This document shows, piece after piece, positions 44,344 through 57,973 of a DNA stretch of 64,000 nt. Position numbers and translations under genes: made by a program. How positions within the stretch are numbered: position 1 is the first letter of the stretch; every line of letters begins with the position of its first letter. This DNA comes from Lepturacanthus savala (taxonomy: Eukaryota; Chordata; Actinopteri; Scombriformes; Trichiuridae): contig CM060478.1 of NCBI GenBank assembly GCA_030544235.1, positions 19,449,727 through 19,513,726 of the forward strand, in the 5' to 3' direction. The notes beneath the pieces are model-generated. The model searched no databases. It was not told the origin of the DNA and saw only the letters and a program-made list of their open reading frames with translations.

Positions 44344-47287
44344 TATCCAGTTAATTAGGAATTGGACACATATGGTTCAATTCATTTAGCTAATGAGCAC
44401 CTCTAAATGGTTAAGGCGAGACACTATACATCCTCTATTTCTCTTCATCTGTCTTACCATTTCTTCACATTTTCCTCCCTCATCGCCTTTTTTACCCCCT
44501 GCCCCCCCTTCCTTCCTTTGTATTGATGCCCTGGGACCCCATCTGGGCCCTTTGGAGGCGTGAAATGCACAGTAATTATTAGTAATCATCACACACATCA
44601 GAAACTGATCCTAGTGCTGTAATTACATGATAAATGTCTGCCTAACACATGCCCTCTATTTAGCAGCCCCCTGGAGACCACGGATAATAGACAGCTAACA
44701 GGGATCCGCAGAATGGGCCTTTCAGCGCTGGCCGGGGCTCATTGTCTACGCGCCAATACACCCTCACCCCCCCGTTTGGCAACAACACAGACCCCGATCA
44801 ATCCCCTGCACTGCCCCCCCACCGGCCTGCTGACCCCCCTCCCCATACACACACATCCCTTGTCACTGCTAAGTAGACAGCAACGTCAATCAATGGCACT
44901 ACACTGCAGTGCTAATGGCTGCCAAACAATTTCACAGGAGAGAAAAGAGAGAAATTGTTCCGCCATTTATCAGGTAATGGTGACTTGGTTTAATGCTGTT
45001 GCCTCTGACCCCTGAGCAAAATGTGATAATTGGCATTATTATCATCAGCATGTCTTTTGTTGCTTTTTCCTGTATCGCTCTGTTCATAATGCAGCTGACA
45101 TTTGACTGTTTTTGATTGTGTTCTGCCGTCACCTACCTAATTGTTTTTTACTCTGCACGCTGAGCCCAAAGGACTGTGCCATCTTTGTCCGCATAAATTG
45201 TCAGCATACCAAGATTGCATAACTATCTACGTACAAACATCTGTCCTGGTTTGTCAACAGCATTCCCACAAGACTTATACAAGACTTGCTCATGATCAGA
45301 TTTACATTGAAAAAAATGCATGCATTAAAAGCCAAAACATAATAGGTCTTGTTTGTTTGTTTGTTTTTTAAATGATCAGATTCAGTAAAACTGCAAAAGC
45401 TAAAAGCTGCAAAAGGTTGAATTTAACAATTTTAGGTGTGTAATGTACCCTTAAAATCTAAATGATGTATCACAGTAGCATCATCATCACAATGGTTATT
45501 AATTCAAAAATGTATTAATTTAAAAGCAACTCAGTACAGTGTTTACTGTACAGGAAGCAGCAGTCAGGGCTGACAGTGACAGTTAGGAGAATGAAAGAGA
45601 GAGGATGTCAACTCAGGCCACCAAGCCTATGTGACTCTGTAATGCAAATAAGCCCTAGGTGAGTAAATAAAGATGTGCACAGCTACTTTCATACGCTCTA
45701 TATTATATTTCATCGAGTGCCTCTGTACTTGTGTAACAACAGGGATGGGGAGGATCACACTTTGAATCTATGTGGAATGATCAGATATGCATGCAAAGAA
45801 GTATGCTCTTATCTAAATGCATAGAGTGAAATGAGGAATCATGTTTGTGAACAACAAGAGGAATTTGCCTGAGATTTGCCTAGCTGGCTCTAAACAAGGT
45901 ATTTATACAGTATATTAGCCAGGCGAGGCCACAAGGATGTTGGCTGTTAAACAAATTTTTTTATGAACATATTAAACCTTCAAAAATAATAACGGAAATC
46001 ACTTTAGATCTTGGCATGCCTGGTGATTATTTCTTGTTCCTTGTATTGATTTACTAGCAGCCGGGTGTCAGTTGGTACCACAGAAAGCACAATTCACTTG
46101 TTTACTTGAAATGACAGTTGCAATGTCCTCTTCTAGGAAAATTATTGTTATTTTAATAGGACAAAGGCAGTTCAGACTACCGGAGCTAATATGCATTTAG
46201 TAGAGGCTCAGGGTTTGCTTTGATCCCAAAATCTTTGATAAGTCTTACAATACTTAATTTTACCTCTAGGTGGCAACAATTTTCCTTTTACCTGTTTTTT
46301 AAGGGGAATTTCAGAAAAGGTATGACACTGTTTCATGCAGGAAAGAACTACATCCATTCATCAATGTTTATCATTTAATTAGTAAACTCTTTGTCATCTT
46401 GGGTTAAAGACTGCCATCACCATACCAAGACCGCACACACACATACACACACAAAACTTAACTTTGTACAGCTCAGCCTCAGCACAAAAAACCAAAAGCA
46501 GACATTGAATGAAAAGCAGTGCAATCTCGGAGTCTGACAATAACAGACATATCAACTATCCCCTAATTGATACAGCTAGGCGGTCAGTCAGTCACTTAAT
46601 GAATTGCTAATAGCCCTCAGCAATGCTATGAGTGACAGGGGCCAAGCATTCCTCCTGGTGGAGGCTGCCTGGGGACTGCGTTGGATGGGGATGCTTCTCA
46701 TTAATGGAGACGGGATGCCTGACGATTGTTCAGTCTTGTGTGGAGAGGCCTCTTCCACGGCGAGGCCACGCTTCTCCCTATAAGCTAGCCCCCTTAACGT
46801 CAGACAGTCCAAGTGACACAGAGTCACTGATAATGAAGACTTGATCAAAGAGATGTGGCATTCCACTGGGCCTGGCTAAGCAACCGGACAGGATGAGGGA
46901 GCAGGGCAGAGAAAAGGACTGAAAGAAAGTCAGGGAGAGAAAGGAACAGAAAGAGATGGGAGGATGGGGAGAAGGGGGATATGCTTCACTCTGCATAGTA
47001 ATAATGCAATTAGAGCATTTGCAAAGCGTATGTGGCATATAGGGTATTTATGTGAATTTACCCACTCAGTTGTAGCGTGTTACTTTATAGCTATAAAGTA
47101 TATACTTTACAGATACCACCCTTCAATTTAATGTGTTTCTGATTTGAGGAAAAAGCACAAGAGCAACTGTGGTCATATAAGCTTCTTCAGTTGTTACATC
47201 CAGAGAATAACAGTGAAGCCACTGAAGACCAGCCAAATCACTGTTGCATTTTTTTTTTTTTTATAATAAAAAACATTTTTCCTTTTC
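44344..47287. other. Gene-free region with CNE-like patches
   Basis: No gene. Unique-looking patches are at about 44640-45130, 45590-46250 and 46540-46870. An octamer ATGCAAAT is at 45642-45649. A CTCF-like word CCTCTAGGTGGCAAC is near 46264-46278. 46885-46980 is a purine-rich run on the plus strand. Confidence 0.4.
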
Positions 47288-47745
47288 TTAAAGGATCCAT
47301 ATCATGCAAATAGCCACTTTCATGGTTTTCTTTATGCTACATATTAGGTTATATAAAAACTGTCCTGAAACACAAAAAATGGACAAATGCAAACAGAAGC
47401 AGAAACCTCTCCATTTTAAACCTCAATAGAACTTGACTCTGTGATGATGGTTAACTACATCTGTAGAGGCTTCAACCACTGTCCCCTTTTCAGGCTTTTC
47501 AACATAACTTTCATTTGGTGATATAAAGTTAGCAATCCACAAGAGAAATGTTGAGGAAACTAGACATCTAACAATGCTCAACCTTCCCAACAAAATAATT
47601 ATTATAAGGGCTGAGACTGTAGCTGTTCTACTCTTGGTAGAACCTGTTTTTTAATGATATAAGTTAGTTCAACCATTATAATTACTGTTCTGCACAAACA
47701 AAATTAAATTTGATGGTGCTCTGAAGACTAAAATATATGTGAGTG
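47288..47745. repeat. Teleost MITE-like repeat (TTAAAGGATCCATATCATGC start)
   Basis: TTAAAGGATCCATATCATGC begins at 47289. Interior words 'aacttgactctgtgatgatg', 'gggctgagactgtagctgtt' and 'tggtagaacctgtttttta' occur in the order I remember from an abundant fish repeat. The opposite TTAA terminus was not found, so it is truncated or diverged. There is no coding capacity. Confidence 0.5.
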
Positions 47746-49830
47746 TTTTACTTCATATATAAACTAGACTTCTATCCCTTAAGAAAGAATTTGTATAGAA
47801 TTTGTTGTCCTTTAACAAGACATTTAAATGTGAAATTCTATTATTTCCATTCTGTATTAAAGACAAAAGGTGTGCACATATTAATGGAATTTATTACAAT
47901 GTAAAAAACAAACAAACAAAAAAACACTAAGCCCCTCTATAACACATTTGGTATAGCCGGTGCATCTGTCACTGATGATCCACCCTGGGCCTGATGGGAG
48001 AAAAATAAATGAATATAATGAAAAATATAAAGACTGGTTCATTTTTTATGTTGATAATACTATTATTCCATATCAGTAGGATAAACTTGTCTTTAAATAC
48101 ATGTTTACCATTAAAGACAGTGAAACATTAGTGTCTAAGATGCAGGTTTCATAACTTCTTGTTTGTTCTAGCAATAATTATTTAATCAGCAAAAAGCACC
48201 AATCACAGTTATGAAAGCCAGTAACTTTATCAATATAATATTAAGGTAAGCACACTCAATTACCAACAATTCAATCACAGCTTATTAAACATAACATATA
48301 AAAGTATAATGAAGTGATATAAATAAACCACTTATAACGTTAAATAAACTTATGTACGAATATAAATTTGGGTTCATTTCTTCATATTAAATATTTTGTT
48401 CAACAATTAAAGTTATTATGTTAACCTCCTGCTAACATTGGACACATTTCTGCAAATTTGGATAAAATTTAGCTTTAATGTAACAGAGTTGCAAATTAAC
48501 AATTATTCTTTTATCATTGCATTTTGAAAATATTGAAGTCTCTGTAAGTTTGTGTCTGAACAGATGAATCATTATTACAAGTATTTTTAGCTTCAGGTTT
48601 AAAAACTTACTTCAGAGCAGATCAACAAGACAAAATCTGAGTCTAAAAACCAACGGGATGACATTGCAGAGACTACATCCATTATATATACAATCTATGA
48701 TCAGAAAGTGGGACAATTGGGTGCAGAGAGAATGGTAGGCTCAGTGGTGTAGTCTACTTTTTTGTAGTGGGTATACTGTTATACTCATCCACCTTAGAGT
48801 GACATCACCTCATGAGCACCATCGCACTCACTAATGCATAGGCAGGTTGAGACTAGTTATGTGTTATCACCATGACAGTTAATTATAAGCATTTATGTGA
48901 TGTTTAACTGCCAGTGACATTACCAAAATATACATTTAAAAAATAAAATAATGAACAATAATGGAAAAAGCCACTTTTCTTTTTAAGACAGACTGACACA
49001 GCAGTCTGCAACATTAACACAGTCGTCTGCAAGGTTCATTCAGATTCAAAGTACTGCTGGGATTCAATAAACAACAGATTCCTTTAACTTTTTGAGGATT
49101 TTCTTATCCCCAACATTTAAATTATTAGAGACTATAGTAGTGATGTCATTACTTGGCACGGCCGCCATGCTAGAGGCCTATTGCTATTCGGAAGTGTGTC
49201 TTAATTTGAATAATTTAGCAAAAATATGACAAAATATTACTTGGGGATTTGGTGTTGACATAAAGGACAGGGTGGAACTTGTGTTCCGAGGTAAAGATCC
49301 TTGCTTTCATAAAGGGACACTGATGCTGGATGCAAGAGATGTGGATGACATTCTTCAGATAAAAAATAGACTTTCTCCCAACTCTGCTTCTTATTCATCA
49401 GTATCATTATCATAAAGTCCTGTTGCTTCTTTTTTCTATTTGTCATTCGTTATCATCTTCGTTATCACAGTTATCAAGGTTAACTCAGTTTAATAAGGTA
49501 TAAAGGAGAGGATAGGATAACGTGTCACTGCCTGGTCAGGGATGTCAGTCAGAAACACTTTGTCACAAGAGAGTGTGAGTGCCTGAAAAGGAAAAAACCT
49601 AAAAAGAAAACTAGAGCTCTACTCGAGAACAGAACTCTTCTCAGTAAGTTTTCTGAGAATTCATAGAATTCTGATAGAGGAAGAGGACAGGAAGACCTCT
49701 GTTCCCAAGATGGTCTATACATAAAACATCAAAACAGCAAACAATGTAGCTTCCAGAGGAAAAATACATTCTGAAGGGAAAGTACATGGCCTCAATGACA
49801 GGAGGAAGAAATGAAGGCAAACAAAAGAGA
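47746..49830. other. AT-rich non-coding stretch
   Basis: Strongly AT-rich with no supportable gene or repeat. Confidence 0.45.
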
Positions 49831-49869
49831 CCCCCCCCCCCCCCCCTAAATAAATAAATAAATAAATAA
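49831..49869. repeat. Poly-C (16) followed by (TAAA)n
   Basis: Sixteen C bases at 49831-49846 are followed directly by about five TAAA units at 49847-49869. Possibly a decayed retroposon tail, but no body or duplication was recognised. Confidence 0.9.
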
Positions 49870-52800
49870 GCAGGCAGTACCAAGTGACTCTGGTATCATA
49901 ACATGGACAGTCAAAGGGAAGAGGTCTTCATGTTGGACTCGGAGGCAGCACCTTTTGAGCCTGAATTCCCCAGCCACTCTTCATTGTCGCTGGGCCCCTT
50001 GTTCCTGAGTCACCTGTTCCTGATCCTCCAGTATAATCAAAGATCCCTTTCATCCCTCCTGCAGCCCGTTTTCCCTCATGTAGTCAGGGAGAAGGTACAG
50101 GACCATAAGGCTACTAAACAGCCTTATACTTTTCCTGTAAACATAACTTCATGTCAACAGGAGACGTTTATAAATGCAGATGCAAGTGACATATATTTAT
50201 GCATTTTCCCACCCACTTGTAGCTATGTGTCATTGTACATACAGTATATGCACATTATTTTGTGTGTATAATGAAATTCAGATTTAAGTAAAAGTGGGCT
50301 TGCACTGTAATTTACAGTGGCAGTTACAGCCAGAGAATATCAGTAAACTAATATAAAACCATCCCCCTTTACATGATATGTTCATCATATGTTCAAGCTG
50401 AGTCCATTGTGATTGGTGAATGCAACACATGCTAATGTTGCTAACAAACTTGCAGTGAGAATGGGTTGAACTGTGATGGTTACATGTTTATCACAATAGA
50501 TGGGCAGATAAATCCCCCAAAAATTAATTATCAGATATCAAGTCATTAAAAAAAAGTATATAATTAAAAAGTGACACTGTTATACACATGATTATACACA
50601 CTATGAGAGGAACCAGAAGTAAATATGCTACTCATTCATTTGCTGCACTTGCCACAAGCTGCAGTGTTATTTATCTTAATGCATATAGCAGCTAGCCCTT
50701 CAACTGACCCATAATTTGCTACTAATAACTGCTGTGGGCGGAGTGATTATAGCTTTTCATTAGTGCCGGCAGCTTTTACTAGTGCTATCCCAGCTAAAGG
50801 GCCCTTGCAGTAATTGTAAGCCATTATAAATATAGTATGTTGCAAGTATAGGGGAGGGAGGGGGGGTGCTGTCGCCTCTTTGTTAACTACTGATGATTGA
50901 GCAATTAAACTTTGGCAACTTAATTACCTCTCCACAACAACATGGCTATGAGGCATTAAGTCTGGCATTATGGTAAACATCATTCAGCTCTGCCTTCAAC
51001 CGGATGATGTATGATTAAGTGTTTATTGCCAGCTGTCATCAAGGTAAACAAGAGGTAAACTAAAGAAAAAAAATGCTTTGTGTGTCTCAAATCATTTTTA
51101 GAAACTATTATCATTATCAAATGATAAAGACTTTATATGTTAAGGTAGTACAGGTGAAAAGATGAAGTGAGACTAGTGGTATTTTCTATGTGTGTTAGCC
51201 CTGCTATTATAATATTTATTCATACCTGACCACTAGCCTATTAATTAACTGCCTACTTAATGTGACTTACTGTAGAACACAGAGTGAGAGAAAAAAAAAT
51301 CTGGCCCCACAAGCACTGGCCCAGCTAGTCCTCAGCATATAAAGGCTAACAGATGTTGTTTAGAGCAAAACAAAAAACACCAGAATAAAAAAACCAACAT
51401 CCATTCGTCAGCCCGAGTAGGAATCACACTATGCAAGCTCCTCATTAAGTGGCATTAAAACTGTGAAGGTCTATAATTATCGAATAAATCCTTTCCCACA
51501 TGAATGAATTCATCTGCGTGCCATAATTCTTCCCCGCACAGAGCAGCTCTGGCGGTGAATGAGTCTTTTGTGCACCACTGTGGGAAGGCTTTTTTTGAAA
51601 TTACACGACTGCATAATGATGCTAATCATAAATTAGCATTTCAAGATGGAGCAGCGTGTGTGTGTGTGGTTTGATAAAAAAAAAAAAAAATGTAAGTGAT
51701 CTAGTTTTAATTTTAATTACCGGGTCACTCAACTTCATAAATAATCACATTACCCTTTTTTGTTAATTATTTTTTTCTTATTTGGCTACATTCTTGCAGT
51801 TATTGAGCCAATCCTAATATTCCGTTGATCAAATACAGTCTCTAAATAAAAGAAAATATTATATAAAGACTTGAAATAAACTTATATAGTTGGTTTCAAG
51901 TCTTATATTCCTTTTCTTCAAGTATCTGCAGGTCAGAGTGGATGCACTGCTGCAAGAGATGTTGAACTCTGTATCTCTCTCCTCCAGTTCTGTCTTGAAT
52001 CTCTTAAAACCGCAGCAACGAATGGAAGCACTGCCACAGAGACAAAATCAACACAAAACACTGGCATTGTAAACACTAATAGAAGGCACATGATGGTGAT
52101 ATTAGATTCAAGTTCCCTTTCATTGCCTGAGAGTAGCAGGTGTGTGTTTCATTACCCACCAAAGAAAACAGGAGTCCAGTATGGGCTTCTTAATGTAGGG
52201 GCTTGACCCGCTAATGAAAGCAGACAAAGAGGCCGGTCTAGAGGCAGCGCCCACTCTGTGTCCACTTACCAAGCTGAAACCTTTGCCAATTAGGACCTGT
52301 TTGTTTGATGTGACAATTAACAAGGAGGCGCTTGGTCATTAATCCCAATATGGTTTCTCTCCGCTTGCTATCAACATGTCCGGCTTTGTTACAAACAAAC
52401 CGAACAAACTAATTTTGTGTTTATGACTATTTAAATGATTTATTTTCAAAAGTTTACTGCCTCAAAATGAGCAAATAAGTCACGTTATCAAATATGGCCC
52501 AGCATAAAAATGTTTCCGGATCTTTCGTCTTTGTTCGGAGGACCACTTCATTGCATTTCAAACTCAGAGGTGCTCTGCAGTAAGTTCATGATATTTACTC
52601 ATAGTCATTATAAACATTGTTTTCGATCACTTGAACAATGAGCGTAGATACCGTATGTGTTACAGTTAGAGAGAACTCATTTGCGTATTTGTGGTCTCCA
52701 AACGAGGGGCACATGTAAATGATAACTGATGCATTGTGCGTGTCGCAAAACAAAAGGATACTGATACGCATCCACTCTCCACATTTAAATTTACAGTTAA

Positions 52801-55800
52801 GTTTTTTCCCAGGAAGGACAACATTTCAAAAACACATTGTTGTTCATTGTGCCGCATTGTGCTTTGCATCTTTCTTAGCTCTGCCAAACAAATGTAATTT
52901 GTGTATGCAAAACAAAAGGGCAATACAAAAATAGAATTTTCAGACAAAGGCATCAGTTTCCTCAACGCCACAACTGAACCGATGACGTCAATCCGATTCT
53001 TAAATACATTTACATTGCGGCAAACAGTGGAAATCTGTATACAGTACATGTTGGCCAAAGAACATCATTAAAGGTGGTCATTAACGTTTTATTGCTTGTG
53101 ATTTGGGGAAGAAGTGAAACAGCTCAGTTTGTGTGCTCAGGTGTTTATTGCAGAATACACTCCACCATGTAAAGATAACAGGCCGACGAAATGGAAACAG
53201 GTTGGTTGAAGTTGCTGCAGATCTGTATTGTCAGCGTGTGTGTTGAATATAATGTGTGTAAAATATAGTCATAAACAAAAGGTTTCAATGGAAAGAGAGG
53301 TTGCTGGAAGCTGTGGCAGTAACTGAACACTAGGTGGTGCCCCATCTCTTCAACCAAGACCAAACCATATTCTCCTCCTTCTCTGCTAAATCTCCTGGTC
53401 CCTCTCTCCCTCAATAACTCATAATAATGTGATCTGAGGAGCGAAAACTAGTGTCGGTTGATTAAGAGGGATTCAGGTGATGAAGGCTCCAGTCTCAGTG
53501 CTGAAGGCCTATAGTTTCAGCCCGGGCCCAAGGCAGCAGCTGGGAGCGTAATTACACAGGCTGATTTATACATCATTAGGGCCTCCATATAAGTCACCCC
53601 TTTTGAAAAGAGCAGTTAAGCTACTTATACTTTTCACAAAACAGCAGCAATTCTGTATAAAATGAATGTATGCCGTTCCTCCGAAAGCATATGGTATATT
53701 TCTCACCTATTAATAATTCAAGTTGAATGAGCAAAAATTAGTTGGCTCGGTTACTGCTGCGTTTGTCCCACATTAATTTCACAGACGTTTTGTAAATGGG
53801 GCTATTACGCTAAAAACAAAGCAGAGTGAATGACCACGGTTTGCCGTACTTAGGAAAAGAGAGGGCCTCATTCGTACACCTGTCATTTTCAAACAAGGCA
53901 CCATTATGGTGTGCAGAGAAGGGATATCACACCTTCCATTGTAGCCGTGTCCCTTCTGTGGAAAAGCAGTCGCCTTGAAATTGTTACCTGCGAAAAAAAG
54001 GCATTTGTAATCTGAAAATGCAGACATTTGCTTTTTTTCCTTTTGCCCCTGCGTCCTGCATTTTAGTGAGCGTTTCAGAATGAAAGAAGCAAATAATTAG
54101 CAACTCCACCGAGGCCATTACAAAGCCTGTGTGCGCTTTACTCTTCGCGTTCTTTTAATTCTACACAATGAGGTAGTGAGTTCCTCCTAAACTCATAACT
54201 GGGGTTTGATTGATATCGAATGAAGCCCTCATTATATTTGGGTAGCTGCAGAACACACAAGTGAACAGGTGTTCTTTTAGATATATCAGAGCATACATTT
54301 TAACAACCCTTGACACCGTATATACACACTGATTTTGAGACACACACGCACACATACGCATTCACCATTAACACAGAAGGTGCCGCTCAATGGGGCTGAG
54401 CACATTGTTGCTTTAACCTTCTGCGCCAGCTATCCCTCTCAGAGCTCCAAGCCTTGGCAGCTAACTCTATTGGCTTTTTGTCATGGAGCCTTGGCTTATA
54501 CAGTGGCCGGGGTGGATAGCAGGCGGCGGCGGTGGAGTGGGGGGGAGGGAGAAGAACAAAAAAGAAAGAAAAAAAACGTTTTTTCACATTATTTCTGAAG
54601 TGAAGTGAGTGTGAGCAGGGGCTAGAACAGGCCCCAGTCAAGTCTTGCAGGGGGGCCCTGTCGTCCTGGGGTCATTATGCTTGGCAGATCATTAGGCTGT
54701 GAAGAGGAGGCACACGACACAGCACCTACAACCTTTCAGCTGTGTCACCCCCCCCCCCCACCCGACCCCACCCTTCACTCCCCAGCAAGGCTTGAACGGT
54801 GAGTAAATGACCTGACCTGCACCAGCCCCTCCGCTAAATGGTTGTATTCCGGCATCCGTGATGCTGCTTGATGCTGAGATGGATGATGGGATGCAGCAGA
54901 TTTCCTCTCTAATCCCCAGGATAGTGTCGGGCGCAAAAAGGGGTGATGAAGTGGAAGCGCCTGGATTCCTTTTGTCCTCCCCCACCCCCCACCCCTTCGT
55001 TGACCTTCCTTGGGGAGAGTTTCTTGCAAAGGGCCAAGTCGCCTAATGCGGAAATAGCCGAATCGGGGTTTCGAATTTCACGTGTGGCGAATGGACAAAC
55101 GTGTTTGCGTCATTACGATATTAAAACGTGATGAATTCTGTCACTAATGGAGCCATTAGCGTACAGGAAGAAACCAGTCATAGAGAGGTCATATCTCAAA
55201 TGGTTTGCGGTCATAAATAAAAAGGCCAGTGACAGCTGAGGAACTGTTAGAGCCGTACAGGCTGATACATTTACAAACTCGGGCCCTCTCCCTGTCGCTC
55301 TGCTCCTTCCTCCCTCACCATCTCGTCCTCCTTCACTTGAATGTCACCATTCTGTGGGAGGATTTAACGTTGCTTTTAACCCTCACCGCCTCATAATTAC
55401 CTTGACATTTACCCTGCATTCAATCAAGTTTTTAACAGCAGATTTATTGCGATGACTTTTTTGTATTGGAGAAGGCAGCTGTAATTATGCAGGTTATTAG
55501 GAGTCCTCACGTTAATGCAGTTTTACATCGATAATATTCTCTATACTTCTGTTTTTTCCTGTATGGAAGAGCACGGTGTCAGCTGCCTTAAGACAGAGTG
55601 ACACAGGAAAGGACAGAAATACTATTAGTATCAGATGACTTGGGGTATGAGGAGTGGAACAGGGTAGGACTGCCTCTCCCTCCTTTATTGCTCAGGTTAT
55701 TATCACAACTGCTGGGGAATTGTCGAGACGGGGAGATAGGAGTGGCAACGATCCATCCGGGACTCGTTCATCACGGCATGCCGCAGCCCCCCGAATAGAA

Positions 55801-57945
55801 ATTACATCTGCATCTGAATTAGTAACATTATTCGCCAATTTGGCTCAGAGTGAACATTGTTCCATTGAAGGTGGAATTAAATTAGAAAATGAGTGAGTCT
55901 TTAATTTTCAGATTATAAATCAGGGAATATAATTCACCTCCTTGTACCTTAAGGGCAATCACATTATCCTAAGCGACATTTTATCCCCAGCCCCGCCAAG
56001 TGATCTCGTCACAACGCACAGTCACACACCAATCACGCTTCCTGGGGAAGCAGGAAATACATCTTCTCGCCCAGAATTAGACATAAAATATGAGTGTCTT
56101 CTCCTGCATGAGAGCTTATTTTACATGAAATTTGATGGTCCTTCTGAACTCATAAACACTATAGAGAATTGCTTGGTTCAAGTGATATAGCTTTCCTTTT
56201 TCAGCACTATAAGTGTGTAATTTTGTTAGTTGAAAATCAGGCGAACATGCAGAATATCTAATTCCTGCAAGCAGGAATGGCTCTAGGCTTGAAGGAATCT
56301 AATTTATAATAAGACTCTTGGAGAATTTTACTAATGGAAAAAATATAGAAACCAATGAGGTTATTTAAAGGTGGCGACCTCAACGATATGGATTTGAAAG
56401 CACTCAAGAATCCCATTTGCTTTTTCGCTGGAGCATTCCATCTCTTTGAACAAGATTCAGCCCTTTGAAACTTCCTACAACAAGTAAAAAATAAAAAAAG
56501 TCCTCTGCAATAGCAGGAAGAGCTTTACCCCTTTTTCTACTGTAAACAGTTCTGTAACAGTATAGAGAAAATACTGCTTGGTCGTAATAAAGCAACTTAT
56601 AGTTGCACATAACATGGTCAAATTAGAAAGAATGGATCGACCTTTTACTGCCAGTCATTGCTACCGTGGCCCAAACTCTCTGACTGTTCATTTCATTCTG
56701 GCCAATGCCCAGACCTCATTAAAAATGAATGCACTCCTTAAACCCCAACACTAGGCCTTTTCCATTAGGGAGAGAGATATGAGGGTGATAAACATTATTT
56801 GTGATCGGATATGAATCGTGCGAGGATTGGCTGCAATATTAGAAGCCACATTGAAAAGTGATTGTGCTTGAATTCCCCCATGCAGTTTCATGCCATATCA
56901 CAGCTCTTGTAATTTGATTCCTATTCATTTTGGCCATTGTTGTGTATTATATTGAAAGGCCTATCAAGCTGATCTAGACCAACCAATTTGGATTTTTGTT
57001 ATTCTGTCCCACTTGGTTGATTTTAAACTGATCAGGATATTTGCCTGGCACTGTCTTGGGCATTCTGAATGGCCTTATCTTACATTTAATTACCATACTG
57101 CCTTTGTTGAAGCAAAATTCATCTATTTTGGTGCGTGATGGTGGGGTGGGTTTCTGTCTGCGTGCATAAAAGAGGGCAAAAGAGCGTGTTTGGTTGTCTT
57201 TTTCACTTTTTGTCTGTAGCTCTGATGTCACCGCCTCTTTGATATACTGTACAGGTGTATTTTCATGGAAACAGTGTGTCGGTGGATCCTCTATAAAAGG
57301 CAATAAACCTTGACAGGCTATTGGAGATTCACCCCTGAGCGCTCCACTGACAACCTCCCAGACATATACATTTAATATTCCATTGTTTGATTGATTTTAT
57401 GGGACATGGTTAACATTATCATCAATACTGCCCTCGGGAGCAAGACACCAACTTAGTCTGAAAAGAATAGTACTTGTCATTGATTACACATGGTAAGGGG
57501 CCTGATAAACACCAGTGTGAAAGGACTTTTTTATGAGAGTATATTTTTATGTTAGTGTGTGTATATATGAAGGCAAGTGTGCATATTTCTGTGTGCCTGT
57601 GTATGTGCCTGTGTGTGTTTGGGCTTCAAGCATGTATCCATAAGAGGATGCATTTCATATGTACTGTAATTGCAGCACAAATAGATACGCGTCATCCAAA
57701 TGCATTTTACTGTATCTTCCGCACTAGCGGTGGTTTGAGCTATATTAGCCTGACTGTTTGACCCCCGCACGATTGTCAACGTGCCTATCTTACTTTCCTC
57801 CTGGTTCACTGACAGTCAGAAAGGGATGATAATGGCCGCCCTTGGACACTCTGCACCACAGGGCAGGGATGTGATGGGCTGCAGCTCAGGCACATATTAA
57901 TATTAATACGTATAAAAGCCGTCCGGCTGGCACAGTCATCAGCTG
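49870..57945. other. Gene-free desert rich in CNE-like sequence
   Basis: No coding region. Almost no recognisable repeat. Candidate conserved non-coding patches, judged by unique texture and dense TAATTA, ATTA or CTGTCA cores, lie at about 50640-51040, 51370-51660, 52480-53060 (with TGACGTCA at 52983-52990), 53480-54160, 55130-56200 and 56630-57300. A poly-C tract is at about 54749-54759. Conservation cannot be tested here. Confidence 0.4.
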
Positions 57946-57973
57946 TAGACACACACACACACACACACACACA
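57946..57973. repeat. (AC)n microsatellite, about 13 units
   Basis: A short pure AC run followed by CA-rich impure sequence to about 58060. Confidence 0.93.
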
